DNA of 64,000 nucleotides from Polynucleobacter sp. KF022 (GCF_027924105.1 NZ_AP026972.1:868001-932000); one strand, 5' to 3'; positions 24,252 through 34,382 are shown, numbered from the stretch's first letter. Notes: generated from the letters alone by a model not told the origin. Numbers and translations are program-made.

Positions 24252-25472
24252 TTAGATAATGCCCTTGTTGCGCAAATCTTCAATAGCCTTATCGTCGAGC
24301 TTGAGACGCTCATGCAAGATTTCTTCGGTATGCTGCCCAAGTGTAGGCGGCGCCATCCGAACTTCAGTAGGCGTTTTAGATAGCCGCATGGGGCTAGCAA
24401 CCAATTTCATGCTGCCAACCGTCGGGTGTGGAGCCTCGATCTGCACGCCGCGATGAATGACCTGCTCGTTTTCAAAGACTTCTTTGAAGTTATTAATGGG
24501 ACCGCAGGGAACATTAGCTTTTTCTAGTAGCGCAATCCATTCGCCCTTAGTCTTTTTGCGCGTCATTTGCTCTAAGAGCGGAATGAGTTGCTTGCGATGT
24601 TCTACGCGTAAGGGGTTTGAGGAATATAGAGGGTTATCAGCTAAATGCGCTTCTCCACCTGCGCTCACAAAATGCCGAAATTGCCCATCATTACCAGCGC
24701 CCACAATCATCCAGCCATCAGAGGTCGGAAAGGTTTGATAGGGCACGATGATGGGTGAAGCATTACCCCAGCGTTTTGGCACTTCGCCTGAGGTGAGGTA
24801 TGCACTGGATACATTGGCCATCACTGCCACTTGGGTATCAAGCAAGGACATGTCGATGTATTGACCTTCGCCGGTGTGGTCGCGATGAACAATGGCGGCC
24901 AAAATTGCAGTGCTGGCGTACATACCAGTAAAGATGTCGGCGATTGCAACACCGGATTTTTGTGGACTGGCACCTTCAAAGTCATGGGCTTCGCCTGTAA
25001 CGCTCATAAAGCCACCCATTCCTTGAATAATGAAGTCGTATCCAGGGCGGTGTGCGTAAGGTCCAGTTTGGCCAAAGCCGGTGATGGAGCAATAAATGAG
25101 ATCAGACTTCACTTTTTTGAGGCTGTCATAGTCAAGGCCGTATTTAGCTAGATCGCCCACCTTGTAGTTTTCAATGACAACATCTGATTCAGCGGCCAGC
25201 TGGCGAATGAGTTCTTGGCCCTCGGGCTTGGCAATATCAACGGTGATAGAGCGCTTATTGCGGTTGATGCAAATAAAATAGGCAGACTCTTCAGTTTCCT
25301 TGCCGCTGGCATCTTTGGCAAAAGGAGGTCCCCAATGGCGGGTATCGTCCCCAGAGCCAGGTCTTTCAACTTTAATGACATCTGCACCCAAATCCGCCAG
25401 GTTCTGAGCGCACCAAGGACCAGCCAAGACTCGGCTAAGGTCTAAAACGCGAATATGACTTAAGGCTCCCAT
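24252..25472 (-). CDS. CaiB/BaiF-family (class III) CoA-transferase
   Basis: A 406-residue family III CoA-transferase. The N-terminus has VLDLSRVLAGPWCAQNLADL and GADVIKVERPGSGDDTR, the catalytic aspartate is in MSLLDTQVAVM (near 193), and the C-terminal helix ends with the usual acidic repeat. It moves CoA between carboxylic acids in the cytosol through an aspartyl-anhydride intermediate. It is first in an operon with an MFS carrier. The donor and acceptor acids cannot be told; glutarate, oxalate and formate types share this layout. Confidence 0.9.
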   Translation of the reverse strand: MGALSHIRVLDLSRVLAGPWCAQNLADLGADVIKVERPGSGDDTRHWGPPFAKDASGKETEESAYFICINRNKRSITVDIAKPEGQELIRQLAAESDVVIENYKVGDLAKYGLDYDSLKKVKSDLIYCSITGFGQTGPYAHRPGYDFIIQGMGGFMSVTGEAHDFEGASPQKSGVAIADIFTGMYASTAILAAIVHRDHTGEGQYIDMSLLDTQVAVMANVSSAYLTSGEVPKRWGNASPIIVPYQTFPTSDGWMIVGAGNDGQFRHFVSAGGEAHLADNPLYSSNPLRVEHRKQLIPLLEQMTRKKTKGEWIALLEKANVPCGPINNFKEVFENEQVIHRGVQIEAPHPTVGSMKLVASPMRLSKTPTEVRMAPPTLGQHTEEILHERLKLDDKAIEDLRNKGII

Positions 25473-25551
25473 TCCCCGATTTTGGCACGGATGACAGGGT
25501 AATGCCTGAAAAATTCGGTCTGGATCTCAGACATGACTACAATTTGCGCGC

Positions 25552-27540
25552 ATGGCTACTCGTAAAACTTCTGAATACAGCGAATCGTCGATTCAGGTCC
25601 TAAAAGGACTAGAACCAGTCCGTCAACGGCCTGGAATGTACACCCGCACCGATAACCCTCTCCATATCATTCAAGAGGTCCTTGATAACGCATCTGATGA
25701 GGCCTTAGGTGGATTCGGCAAGCAAATCATTGTCACCATGCATACCGATGGCAGTGTGAGTGTCGAAGATGACGGACGAGGTATTCCTGTCGGAATGCAT
25801 CCAACCGAGAAATTGCCGGTAGTAGAAATCGTTTTTACCCAACTGCATGCAGGCGGTAAGTTTGAAAAAGGCACTGGTGGTGCTTATGCTTTCTCAGGTG
25901 GTTTACATGGCGTAGGTGTTTCAGTAACCAATGCTTTATCCAAAAGATTAGAAGTGACTGTTTGGCGTGATGGCCAAATGTCAACATTGACCTTTGCTGA
26001 CGGCAAGGTAATAGAAAAACTTAAATCAAGACCATCCTCCAAAGAAGATAAGTCGCACGGTACACGCGTTCGTGCCTGGCCAGATGGCAAGTATTTTGAT
26101 AGCTCGGCTATTCCAATGCCAGAGCTTATTCGTCTATTGCGCTCTAAGGCGGTTCTGTTGCCTGGTGTGAAGGTCACGCTGATTCAAGAAAAAACCGGTG
26201 ATACCCAGACTTGGCAGTATGCACAAGGCTTACGTGGCTACTTAAACGAAGCGATTGCACAGGCAGGACATGGTGCAGAAGTCATTCCGCCATTCGAGGG
26301 CGAGCAATACGCGACTGGTAATGGTGATGATGATTCCTTTGCCGAAGGTGAAGGCGCAGCTTGGGTAGTTTGCTGGACTGAAGATGGCGCACCTGTGCGT
26401 GAGAGTTATGTGAACTTGATTCCTACTCCTGCAGGTGGAACCCATGAAAGCGGTTTGCGTGAAGGCTTGTTCAATGCCGTTAAAGGCTTTATTGAGATGC
26501 ATGCATTGCAACCCAAGGGTGTGAAGCTCATGCCTGAAGACGTATTTGCTCGTGCATCCTTCATTTTGTCTGCCAAAGTATTGGATCCACAATTTCAAGG
26601 ACAGATTAAAGAGCGTCTTAATTCTCGTGATGCTGTGCGCTTGGTTTCAGGATACGTGAAATCAGCTCTAGAGTTATGGTTAAACCAGCACGTGGATTAC
26701 GGCCGCAAGCTGGCTGACTTAGTCATCAAGCAGGCTCAAGCGAGAACCCGCGCAGGACAAAAAGTCGAGAAGAAGAAATCTTCTGGTGTGGCTGTGCTCC
26801 CTGGCAAACTGACTGATTGTGAGAGCCAAGACATCGGCATGAATGAAATCTTTCTGGTTGAGGGTGACTCTGCTGGCGGCTCGGCCAAAATGGGCCGCAA
26901 TAAGGAATACCAAGCGATTCTGCCATTGCGCGGCAAGGTGTTAAATACCTGGGAAGCTGAGCGCGACCGCTTGTTTGCCAACAATGAAGTGCATGATATC
27001 GCTGTTGCGATTGGTGTTGATCCTCACGGACCAAATGACAATCCTGATTTATCCAATTTACGCTATGGCAAGGTTTGCATTTTGTCTGACGCGGACGTCG
27101 ATGGTGCGCATATTCAAGTTTTACTCTTAACGCTGTTCTATAAACATTTCCCGAAATTGATTGAGTTGGGTCATGTGCATATTTCACGTCCACCACTATT
27201 TAGGGTAGATGCACCAGCGCGTGGCAAGAAGCCTGCGCAAAAGATATATGCATTAGATGCTAGCGAACTTCAGGCTATTGAGGATAAGTTGCGTAAAGAT
27301 GGCGTGAAAGAAACTGCATGGCAAATATCCCGCTTTAAAGGTCTCGGAGAGATGAGTGCTGAGCAACTTTGGGATACGACTCTCAACCCAGATACACGCC
27401 GCTTGCTCCCGGTTACGCTAGGCACCTGGACTGAAGACGAAACCTTTAAAACAATGGATATGCTGATGGGTAAATCTGAGTCTGGAGCACGTCGCGATTG
27501 GCTTGAAGAGCGCGGCAACGAAGTGGAGGCAGATATCTAA
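25552..27540 (+). CDS. parE: DNA topoisomerase IV subunit B
   Basis: A 662-residue GHKL ATPase. EVLDNASDEA at about 42-51 is the ATP/Mg motif, GGLHGVG near 120 binds ATP, and the TOPRIM motif EGDSAGGSAKMGRN is near 437. The C-terminal DADVDGAHI and RFKGLGEM motifs are intact. With ParC it decatenates daughter chromosomes. The parC ATG overlaps the parE stop by one base (TAATG). The choice over GyrB rests on the length, without a GyrB-type insert, and on adjacency to a ParC-type subunit. Confidence 0.95.
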   Translation: MATRKTSEYSESSIQVLKGLEPVRQRPGMYTRTDNPLHIIQEVLDNASDEALGGFGKQIIVTMHTDGSVSVEDDGRGIPVGMHPTEKLPVVEIVFTQLHAGGKFEKGTGGAYAFSGGLHGVGVSVTNALSKRLEVTVWRDGQMSTLTFADGKVIEKLKSRPSSKEDKSHGTRVRAWPDGKYFDSSAIPMPELIRLLRSKAVLLPGVKVTLIQEKTGDTQTWQYAQGLRGYLNEAIAQAGHGAEVIPPFEGEQYATGNGDDDSFAEGEGAAWVVCWTEDGAPVRESYVNLIPTPAGGTHESGLREGLFNAVKGFIEMHALQPKGVKLMPEDVFARASFILSAKVLDPQFQGQIKERLNSRDAVRLVSGYVKSALELWLNQHVDYGRKLADLVIKQAQARTRAGQKVEKKKSSGVAVLPGKLTDCESQDIGMNEIFLVEGDSAGGSAKMGRNKEYQAILPLRGKVLNTWEAERDRLFANNEVHDIAVAIGVDPHGPNDNPDLSNLRYGKVCILSDADVDGAHIQVLLLTLFYKHFPKLIELGHVHISRPPLFRVDAPARGKKPAQKIYALDASELQAIEDKLRKDGVKETAWQISRFKGLGEMSAEQLWDTTLNPDTRRLLPVTLGTWTEDETFKTMDMLMGKSESGARRDWLEERGNEVEADI

Positions 27541-29987
27541 TGGCAACAAAAAAGACTCCTGGAAAAAATAATCCAGCGGATCAGGCGGATTTATTCTCCA
27601 ACCCAATCGAAATGGATATTGTTGCAGTCGATGAGGCGCCAGCAGTTGCTACTTCTTCTGGTGGTGGCTCCAGTAATCATGATCCTAAGACTGTCGACCT
27701 AAATGAAGACGGTAAAGACAGCTTAACTTTAGCGGTTTATGCAGAGCGCGCCTATTTAGATTACGCCATTAGCGTCGTTAAAGGGCGTGCATTGCCAGAT
27801 GTTGCTGATGGTCAAAAGCCGGTACAGCGTCGCATATTGTTCTCGATGAGCGAGATGGGATTGCGAGCAGATGCGAAGCCAGTAAAGAGTGCGCGTGTGG
27901 TTGGCGATGTACTTGGTAAATTCCATCCGCATGGTGACCAATCAGCCTACGATGCCTTGGTTCGTTTGGCGCAAAGCTTCTCATTGCGTTATCCCTTAAT
28001 TGATGGTCAAGGAAACTTTGGTTCACGCGATGGTGATGGCGCAGCAGCAATGCGTTACACCGAAGCTCGTTTAACCAAGATTGCTAGTTTGCTCTTAAGC
28101 GAAATTGACGAAGGTACTGTAGATTTCGCGCCAAACTATGACGGTTCATTCCAAGAACCCAAGCTATTACCAGCACGTCTCCCATTTGTATTGCTCAATG
28201 GCGCATCTGGCATTGCTGTGGGTATGGCCACTGAGATTCCTTCTCATAACTTACGTGAAGTCGCTTCTGCTGCAGTTGCTTTAATGAAGTCTCCGAAGAT
28301 GAGTACTGCAGAGTTGCTAGAGATCATGCCTGGTCCTGACTATCCAGGTGGCGGGCAAATCATTTCGTCTGCTGCAGAAATTGCACAGATTTATGAGGCA
28401 GGGCGCGGCAGTATTAAGGTACGCGCACGTTGGTCAATCGAAGAGTTGGCTCGCGGCCAGTGGCAGATTGTTGTAAATGAATTACCACCAGCAACATCCT
28501 CACAACGTGTCTTGCAAGAGATCGAAGAGATTACCAATCCTAAAGTGAAGGTTGGTAAAAAGACCTTAACACCCGAGCAAAATAATCTCAAATCAACCAT
28601 TCTGAATGTGCTTGATGGTGTGCGCGATGAGTCTAGTAAAGACGCAGCAGTCCGTTTGGTATTTGAGCCTAAGAGCAAAAATATTGATGTGAATGAGTTT
28701 GTGAACCTATTGCTTGCACATACCTCATTAGAGTCCAATGCGTCAATGAACCTGGTGATGATTGGTAATGACGGTCGTCCACGTCAAAAAGGTTTAAAAG
28801 AAATTATTTCTGAGTGGATTGCTTTCAGGGTCGCTACGGTTACCCGTAGAACTCAGCACCGCTTAGGCAAAGTCAAAGATCGTATGCATATTTTGGAAGG
28901 GCGTTTAATCGTTCTTCTCAATATTGATAAGGTGATCAAGATCATTCGCAATAGCGATGAGCCAAAAGCGGATTTGATTAAAGAGTTCAAGTTAAGCGAT
29001 CGTCAAGCAGAAGATATTCTGGACATTCGTTTGCGTCAGTTGGCTCGCTTGGAAGGTATCAAGATCGAGCAAGAGCTTAAAGAACTCAAAGCGGAGCGCG
29101 ATGACTTAGAGGGATTGCTGCAAAGCGATGCCGTTTTGCGTAAACGCATCATCAAAGAAATCGAATCTGATATGAAGGATTTTGGTGATGATCGTCGCAC
29201 CCTCATTCAGGAAGATAAGCGTGCCGTAGCGGAAACCAAGGTGATTGATGAGCCGGTTACGGTAATTGTTTCTCAAAAAGGTTGGGTCCGCGTTCGTCAA
29301 GGGCATGAGCATGATGCAACGCAATTTAGCTTCAAAGCAGGCGATGCTTTATATGCCACTTTTGAGGTGAGAACAGTTGACGTCATTCAAGGTTTTGGTA
29401 GTGATGGTCGCGTGTATACCGTACCCGTTAGTGAATTACCCGGTGCAAGAGGTGATGGTTCGCCATTAACCAGCTTTGTTAATTTAGCTGCAGGCTCACA
29501 AATGGTTGCCTACTATGCAGGTCAGGCGGATGATTTGGTATTGCTTTCTACTAAAGCAGGCTTTGGTTTCTTGGCCAATGTTGCCGATATGACTACTCGC
29601 AATAAAGCGGGTAAATCATTCTTGAGTATGGATGCCAAGGTTCCAGGTGATGCACCTTTAGGTGCGGCAAAAGTCAAATTAGGCATGAAGCAAGTTGCCT
29701 GCTTATCAGAAGCCTCTAAATTGCTAGTCTTCCCATTGGATGAGCTCAAACGCTTGCCCACTGGCGGCAAAGGAGTGATCTTGATGGGCTTAGACGATAA
29801 AGAGTTCTTGGCCTCAGCGATTGCTGTAGGTCCTGATGGCGCAACTTACTCCGGAGCAGGACGCGCTGGCAAGCCAACCGAACTGAGCTTGGATGCAAAA
29901 ACCTTGAAATCGTTTGCGGGTAACCGTGCACGTAAAGGTCACTTTGTAGAGCCACGCTTAAAAGATGGCAAGCTCACAGCAAACTAA
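27540..29987 (+). CDS. parC: DNA topoisomerase IV subunit A
   Basis: An 815-residue type IIA topoisomerase subunit. It has a ~50-residue variable N-terminus, then YAERAYLDYAISVVKGRALP, the quinolone-region GKFHPHGDQSAYD, and catalytic Tyr173 in MRYTEARLTK. The C-terminal beta-propeller contains SQKGWVRVRQGHE, a ParC-type blade, and lacks the GyrA-box (QRRGGKG), so this is ParC and not GyrA. It is translationally coupled to parE. Confidence 0.95.
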   Translation: MATKKTPGKNNPADQADLFSNPIEMDIVAVDEAPAVATSSGGGSSNHDPKTVDLNEDGKDSLTLAVYAERAYLDYAISVVKGRALPDVADGQKPVQRRILFSMSEMGLRADAKPVKSARVVGDVLGKFHPHGDQSAYDALVRLAQSFSLRYPLIDGQGNFGSRDGDGAAAMRYTEARLTKIASLLLSEIDEGTVDFAPNYDGSFQEPKLLPARLPFVLLNGASGIAVGMATEIPSHNLREVASAAVALMKSPKMSTAELLEIMPGPDYPGGGQIISSAAEIAQIYEAGRGSIKVRARWSIEELARGQWQIVVNELPPATSSQRVLQEIEEITNPKVKVGKKTLTPEQNNLKSTILNVLDGVRDESSKDAAVRLVFEPKSKNIDVNEFVNLLLAHTSLESNASMNLVMIGNDGRPRQKGLKEIISEWIAFRVATVTRRTQHRLGKVKDRMHILEGRLIVLLNIDKVIKIIRNSDEPKADLIKEFKLSDRQAEDILDIRLRQLARLEGIKIEQELKELKAERDDLEGLLQSDAVLRKRIIKEIESDMKDFGDDRRTLIQEDKRAVAETKVIDEPVTVIVSQKGWVRVRQGHEHDATQFSFKAGDALYATFEVRTVDVIQGFGSDGRVYTVPVSELPGARGDGSPLTSFVNLAAGSQMVAYYAGQADDLVLLSTKAGFGFLANVADMTTRNKAGKSFLSMDAKVPGDAPLGAAKVKLGMKQVACLSEASKLLVFPLDELKRLPTGGKGVILMGLDDKEFLASAIAVGPDGATYSGAGRAGKPTELSLDAKTLKSFAGNRARKGHFVEPRLKDGKLTAN

Positions 29988-29991
29988 GGCC

Positions 29992-30951
29992 TTACGTTTT
30001 CTTGGGAACGCTAATCCCGTATTTGACGGCAATCACTTCAGCCAGAATCGATACCGCGATCTCTGGCGGAGTGAGGGCCCCAATATAAAGCCCAACGGGG
30101 CCATGTAATTTTTCCAGTTGCTCCTGGCTCACATCAAATTCAAGTAAGCGTTCTTTGCGTTTCTGAGTATTTTTGCGGCTTCCTAGTGCACCCACATAAA
30201 AAGCGGTTGATTTCAGCGCCTCCATTAAAGCCATGTCATCTAACTTAGGGTCATGTGTCAGGGCTACGACAGCTGTATGAGAATCTACGCCGATTTCTAA
30301 CAAGACGTCATCAGGCATGCCTTTAAAAAAAGTAATGTCCGTGCGATTGAGGCCTTCTGCGTATTCCTCGCGGGGATCAATCACGATGACTTCAAAGTCA
30401 GAAGCCAAAGCAAAATCAGCCGTGTATAGAGAGAGCTGTCCTGCGCCAATAATGACCATGCGCCAGCGCGGACCATAGGTGGTTTGCATGAGCTCTTCGG
30501 TGCAAGCAAACTCGTCGCTACGATCACCAGTGCTGAGGGTAGATTTGCCAGTTCGGAAGTTCACTGAGCGACGGGTAATTTGATGTGAAGAAATATTCTC
30601 CAGCAACTTTTCTAAAATAGACAGTTCCGGTTTGGGTTCAACTAATAAACGAAGAGTGCCGCCACAGGGAAGTCCAAAACGTGCTGCCTCTTGTTGGGTT
30701 ACACCGTAAACGATTATTTCTGGAGTATCGCGTGTCAGTATTTCAGTTTGTACTCGGCGGATAAGGTCGTCTTCTACACATCCACCTGAAACTGAACCTG
30801 CTACCTGTCCATCGGCACGTATCGCCAGCCAAGAGCCAACAGGCCGTGGAGCAGAGCCCCATGTTTGGACTACAGTGGCAATTGCTACAGATTGGCCCGA
30901 TTTGAGCCATTCCACGGCAGATTTAAGGACGCTGAGATCAGTACTGTTCAT
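29992..30951 (-). CDS. XdhC/CoxI-family molybdoenzyme maturation protein
   Basis: A 319-residue XdhC-type protein. SAGSVSGGCVEDDLIRRV near 50-67 is the N-terminal family signature with its conserved Cys, and the C-terminal half has a Rossmann fold (VIIGAGQLSLYTADFA, then VIVIDPREEYA) ending in GALGSRKNTQKR. XdhC proteins bind molybdenum cofactor, help sulfurate it and insert it into xanthine-dehydrogenase-type enzymes. It is divergent from a MocA-like gene, a functional partner, but no molybdoenzyme is in the window. Confidence 0.88.
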   Translation of the reverse strand: MNSTDLSVLKSAVEWLKSGQSVAIATVVQTWGSAPRPVGSWLAIRADGQVAGSVSGGCVEDDLIRRVQTEILTRDTPEIIVYGVTQQEAARFGLPCGGTLRLLVEPKPELSILEKLLENISSHQITRRSVNFRTGKSTLSTGDRSDEFACTEELMQTTYGPRWRMVIIGAGQLSLYTADFALASDFEVIVIDPREEYAEGLNRTDITFFKGMPDDVLLEIGVDSHTAVVALTHDPKLDDMALMEALKSTAFYVGALGSRKNTQKRKERLLEFDVSQEQLEKLHGPVGLYIGALTPPEIAVSILAEVIAVKYGISVPKKT

Positions 30952-31002
30952 ACTTTTTTACTTTTGACATTACTTTATAGATAACTATTTATTATCACTC
31001 TA

Positions 31003-31653
31003 ATGACTATTTCTAGTGAATCCTTCAAAAGCCCAAAATTACGCCTAGCCATACTTCTGTTGGCGGCAGGCGAAGGGAGTCGTTTGGGTGGATTTCCTAA
31101 GGCGCTACTGAAAAAAGAGGGTCATACCTTGTTGAAACGCTTTATCACTTCAGCACAGTCTCTCCAGCCGATAGAAATCCTGGCTGTTACTGGTTTTTAT
31201 TCTGCGGAAGTTGAACAAGAAGTTCAAAGTCTGAAAAGTGCTTGCCCATGTTCGCTGTCTACGGTAAAAAATCCAACACCTGAATCAGGGCAGCCCTCTT
31301 CAGTGAGGTTAGGCTTAGAGTCCCTGAAGTCTGACTATGATGTTTTGTTAGTTGCTTTGTGTGATCAACCGAATATCAGCAGCCCAGAGATTGAATCTTT
31401 GTTATTGCAATTTAAACAAGCGGGTTCGGGAAAAGAAATCGTACTGCCCATGGTGCATGAAAAACGCGGTAACCCAGTGTTATTTTCGAGAAGGGTGATT
31501 GATCAAATTCTATCAATACCGGGAATGGTCTGCAGGCCCTTTATGGATAATCATCCAGAGCTAGTGAAAGTATTTGAGACAAATAATCAGGCTTATTTAT
31601 TGGATGTCGACACACAAGCCGACATCCAAAAACTGGGGCTTGATCCTATTTGA
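31003..31653 (+). CDS. MocA/MobA-like molybdenum cofactor nucleotidyltransferase
   Basis: A 216-residue nucleotidyltransferase. LLLAAGEGSRLGGFPKALL near 18-36 is the NTP-binding signature (LAAGxSxRxGxxK), VLLVALCDQPNIS near 115 holds the metal-binding Asp, and GNPVLFSRR follows. By similarity it transfers CMP to molybdopterin to make the cytosine-dinucleotide cofactor used by xanthine-dehydrogenase-family enzymes. It is divergent from xdhC with 51 bases between. Sugar-phosphate or FAD-type nucleotidyltransferases are less likely in this context. Confidence 0.8.
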   Translation: MTISSESFKSPKLRLAILLLAAGEGSRLGGFPKALLKKEGHTLLKRFITSAQSLQPIEILAVTGFYSAEVEQEVQSLKSACPCSLSTVKNPTPESGQPSSVRLGLESLKSDYDVLLVALCDQPNISSPEIESLLLQFKQAGSGKEIVLPMVHEKRGNPVLFSRRVIDQILSIPGMVCRPFMDNHPELVKVFETNNQAYLLDVDTQADIQKLGLDPI

Positions 31654-31668
31654 TTTAATGCAGGCGAA

Positions 31669-32127
31669 TTAAATTTCTGCGATGAGTTCAATTTCAACGC
31701 AAGCACCTAGCGGAATCTGCGCAACACCAAAAGCGCTACGCGCATGCTTGCCGGCATCACCAAATACTTCAAAAAGTAATTCAGAGCAGCCATTCACCAC
31801 TAAGTGTTGCTCAGTATAGGTATCGGTTGAGTTCACTAAGCCCATTACCTTAACAATACGCTTTACCTTATCTAAAGAGCCTAAGTGATTTTGCAAAGTC
31901 GAGATTAAATCAATTGCGATAGAGCGCGCAGCCGCTTTACCCGTATCCGTATCCATATCTTTACCAAGCTTGCCGACCCAAGGCTTACCGTCATGTTTAG
32001 CAATATGCCCAGATAGGAAAACGGTGTTGCCGGTAGTTGCTGCCATGACATAGGCTGCAGCAGGAGGTCCTGGGCGCGGCAAATCAATACCAAGAGTTTT
32101 AAGGCGTTCGCTGATGTTTGTAGTCAT
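31669..32127 (-). CDS. RidA/YjgF-family protein
   Basis: A 152-residue protein of the longer RidA branch (YjgF/YER057c family), which forms trimers with active sites between subunits. VFLSGHIAK near 33-41 and ARSAFGVAQIPLGACVEIEL at the C-terminus include the conserved arginine and the beta-strand that ends the family. RidA proteins hydrolyse reactive enamine/imine intermediates; members of this longer branch often have unknown substrates. It lies leftward, alone, 55 bases from the VWA gene. Confidence 0.85.
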   Translation of the reverse strand: MTTNISERLKTLGIDLPRPGPPAAAYVMAATTGNTVFLSGHIAKHDGKPWVGKLGKDMDTDTGKAAARSIAIDLISTLQNHLGSLDKVKRIVKVMGLVNSTDTYTEQHLVVNGCSELLFEVFGDAGKHARSAFGVAQIPLGACVEIELIAEI

Positions 32128-32182
32128 GGTTAATATGGTGATTTTAATTAAAGAGAGAGTTTAAAGACTAAATATCTAAATC

Positions 32183-33358
32183 TTACTTGGAAAGCTGACG
32201 CATGGCACTCTCCAGTCCATTTAGGGTGACTGGATACATTCGGTCTTTCATGAGGTTTTGCATGATGTCAATGGATTGGCGATATTGCCAAATAGATTCT
32301 GGCTCAGGATTAAGCCAAGCAAAATGGGGAAAGTGATCAATTAGTCGATTGATCCAAACGGCACCAGCTTCTTTATTGTTGTATTCCACCGAGCCATTGG
32401 GACTCAGAATCTCATAGGGTGACATCGTTGCATCGCCAACAAATATCAACTTATAGTCTGGACCATATTTATTAATGATGTCTTGGGTGGGCGTTACCTG
32501 ATCGCGTCTGCGGCGATTGCTTTGCCAAAGGTTTTCATAAACACAGTTATGAAAGTAATAGTGTTCTAGATGTTTAAATTCGGCTTTAGCGGCAGAGAAT
32601 AATTCAGCAATACGCTGAATATGATCGTCCATCGAACCTCCAACATCCATGAGAAGTAATACTTTGACTTGATTGTGGCGCTCGGGACGCATTTTGATAT
32701 CTAGCATTCCTGCATTCGCTGCGGTGGAATGAATCGTTTTATCTAAATCAAGCTCTAAGGTAAAGCCTTCTCTAGCAAAGCGACGTAAACGACGTAGAGC
32801 TACCTTGATATTGCGTGTACCTAAAGCCAAATCACTGTCATAGTCTTTAAACTCACGCGCTTCCCAAACCTTGATTGCTGTTCTATTGCCAGCGCTCTCG
32901 CCGCCAATTCGAATACCTTCTGGGTGATAGCCGCTATGGCCAAAAGGTGAGGAGCCACCAGCGCCAATCCATTTATTGCCGCCACCATGCCATTCTTTTT
33001 GTTCTTTTAGGAGTTCATCAAGTCTCTTTTTAAGTGCATCAGGCCCGCCTAGTTTCTTGAGTGCTGCTTTTTCTTCTTCGGTCAGAACGCGCTGAAGTTT
33101 TTTCTCAAGCCAGTCTAGAGGGATGTCGGGTGATAGAGCAATAATTTGCTCGATACCGTTAAAGTAGCTGCCAAATACTTGATCAAAGCGATCAAAGTGT
33201 TGCTCGTCTTTAACCAAAGTCATACGAGCAAGCTGATAAAACTCATCAATCGATGGATTGATGACGCCAGATTTCAAGGCTTCCAGAAGGGTTAAAAACT
33301 CTCTTACTGAAACAGGCACTTTGGCCTCTTTCAGATTTAAGAAGAATTGAATCAACAT
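32183..33358 (-). CDS. VWA-domain protein, CoxE-like
   Basis: A 391-residue protein. The N-terminal half is helical with GGSSPFGHSG in a glycine-rich linker, and the C-terminal half is a von Willebrand factor A domain whose metal site is VLLLMDVGGSMDDH (a DxGGS variant of DxSxS) with a later FVGDATM. It is encoded 27 bases after a MoxR AAA+ ATPase, the classic pair in which the ATPase and VWA protein act together as a chaperone for cofactor insertion or complex assembly. The target is unknown; the nearby xdhC/mocA genes hint at molybdoenzymes but are not proof. Confidence 0.87.
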   Translation of the reverse strand: MLIQFFLNLKEAKVPVSVREFLTLLEALKSGVINPSIDEFYQLARMTLVKDEQHFDRFDQVFGSYFNGIEQIIALSPDIPLDWLEKKLQRVLTEEEKAALKKLGGPDALKKRLDELLKEQKEWHGGGNKWIGAGGSSPFGHSGYHPEGIRIGGESAGNRTAIKVWEAREFKDYDSDLALGTRNIKVALRRLRRFAREGFTLELDLDKTIHSTAANAGMLDIKMRPERHNQVKVLLLMDVGGSMDDHIQRIAELFSAAKAEFKHLEHYYFHNCVYENLWQSNRRRRDQVTPTQDIINKYGPDYKLIFVGDATMSPYEILSPNGSVEYNNKEAGAVWINRLIDHFPHFAWLNPEPESIWQYRQSIDIMQNLMKDRMYPVTLNGLESAMRQLSK

Positions 33359-33385
33359 AGACGCGGGGCGTTATTGCTAAATGAT

Positions 33386-34255
33386 TTAGCGATGATTACG
33401 GTTCATCATCACCAAGCGCTCAAATAGGTGAATATCTTGCTCATTCTTAAGTAAGGCGCCATGTAATGGTGGTACGACAATCTTTTCATCGTTGCTATAC
33501 AAAGCTTCCGGGGGAATATCCTCGGCCAACAAGAGCTTGAGCCAGTCAATTAACTCCGATGTAGAGGGCTTCTTTTTAAGACCCGGTAGGGAGCGTATTT
33601 GATAAAAGGCCTTGAGGGCTGCATCCAATAGATCTTGTTTGATATTGGGGTGATGGACATCGACAATGCTTTGCATAGTGCCAGCATCTGGAAAAGTGAT
33701 GTAGTGGAAAAAGCAGCGACGCAAGAATGCGTCAGGCAACTCTTTTTCGTTATTTGAGGTAATGATGACTAGAGGGCGGTGTTTTGCTTTGATTAATTCC
33801 CGAGTTTCATAAACATAAAATTCCATGCGATCAATTTCGCGCAATAAGTCATTGGGAAACTCGATATCCGCTTTATCAATTTCATCAATCAATAAAACGG
33901 TTGGCTCATTGGCTTCAAAAGCTTGCCAGAGGACACCCTTCACAATGTAGTTCCGAATATCTTTGACTTTCTCGTAGCCTAACTGAGAATCACGTAAGCG
34001 ACTCACGGCGTCATATTCATAAAGACCTTGTTGTGCTTTAGTGGTGGACTTGATATGCCATTGCATGAGCGGCATGTTGAGGGCGGCCGCAACTTCTTCG
34101 GCCAGCATGGTTTTGCCCGTACCTGGCTCACCCTTTATTAACAGAGGACGTTGCAGCGCAATGGCGGCATTTACAGCTAATTTAAGGTCTTCAGTGGCAA
34201 CGTAGCTTTGGCTGCCTGAAAAGCGGTTTTGGGACGATGGGGTCGATTTGCTCAT
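33386..34255 (-). CDS. MoxR-family AAA+ ATPase
   Basis: A 289-residue AAA+ ATPase. Walker A is KGEPGTGKTMLAEEVA (about 42-57), Walker B is VLLIDEIDKAD near 120, sensor 1 is ITSNNEKELPDAFLRRC near 165, and the arginine finger is in the last motif. MoxR ATPases work with VWA proteins in assembling or activating other proteins. It forms an operon with the VWA gene. The short region upstream (34256-34407) is shared with the divergent cytochrome genes and contains an FNR-type box. Confidence 0.9.
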   Translation of the reverse strand: MSKSTPSSQNRFSGSQSYVATEDLKLAVNAAIALQRPLLIKGEPGTGKTMLAEEVAAALNMPLMQWHIKSTTKAQQGLYEYDAVSRLRDSQLGYEKVKDIRNYIVKGVLWQAFEANEPTVLLIDEIDKADIEFPNDLLREIDRMEFYVYETRELIKAKHRPLVIITSNNEKELPDAFLRRCFFHYITFPDAGTMQSIVDVHHPNIKQDLLDAALKAFYQIRSLPGLKKKPSTSELIDWLKLLLAEDIPPEALYSNDEKIVVPPLHGALLKNEQDIHLFERLVMMNRNHR

Positions 34256-34382
34256 GGCCTACCTAAGGAGTGCTTGTTTAAGCGCTCAAGTATAGGTAAA
34301 TGAGGCAAAATTTTCAGTGTTTCTACTGATTTTGGCCTCCAGAATGGCGAGAAGGGCGGCTGTCCGCTATACTCTTCCCAAA

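Noticed and set aside
25552..29987. GyrB/GyrA pair
   Set aside because: The A subunit lacks the GyrA-box and has the ParC-type blade SQKGWVR; the two genes are directly coupled as parE-parC often are.
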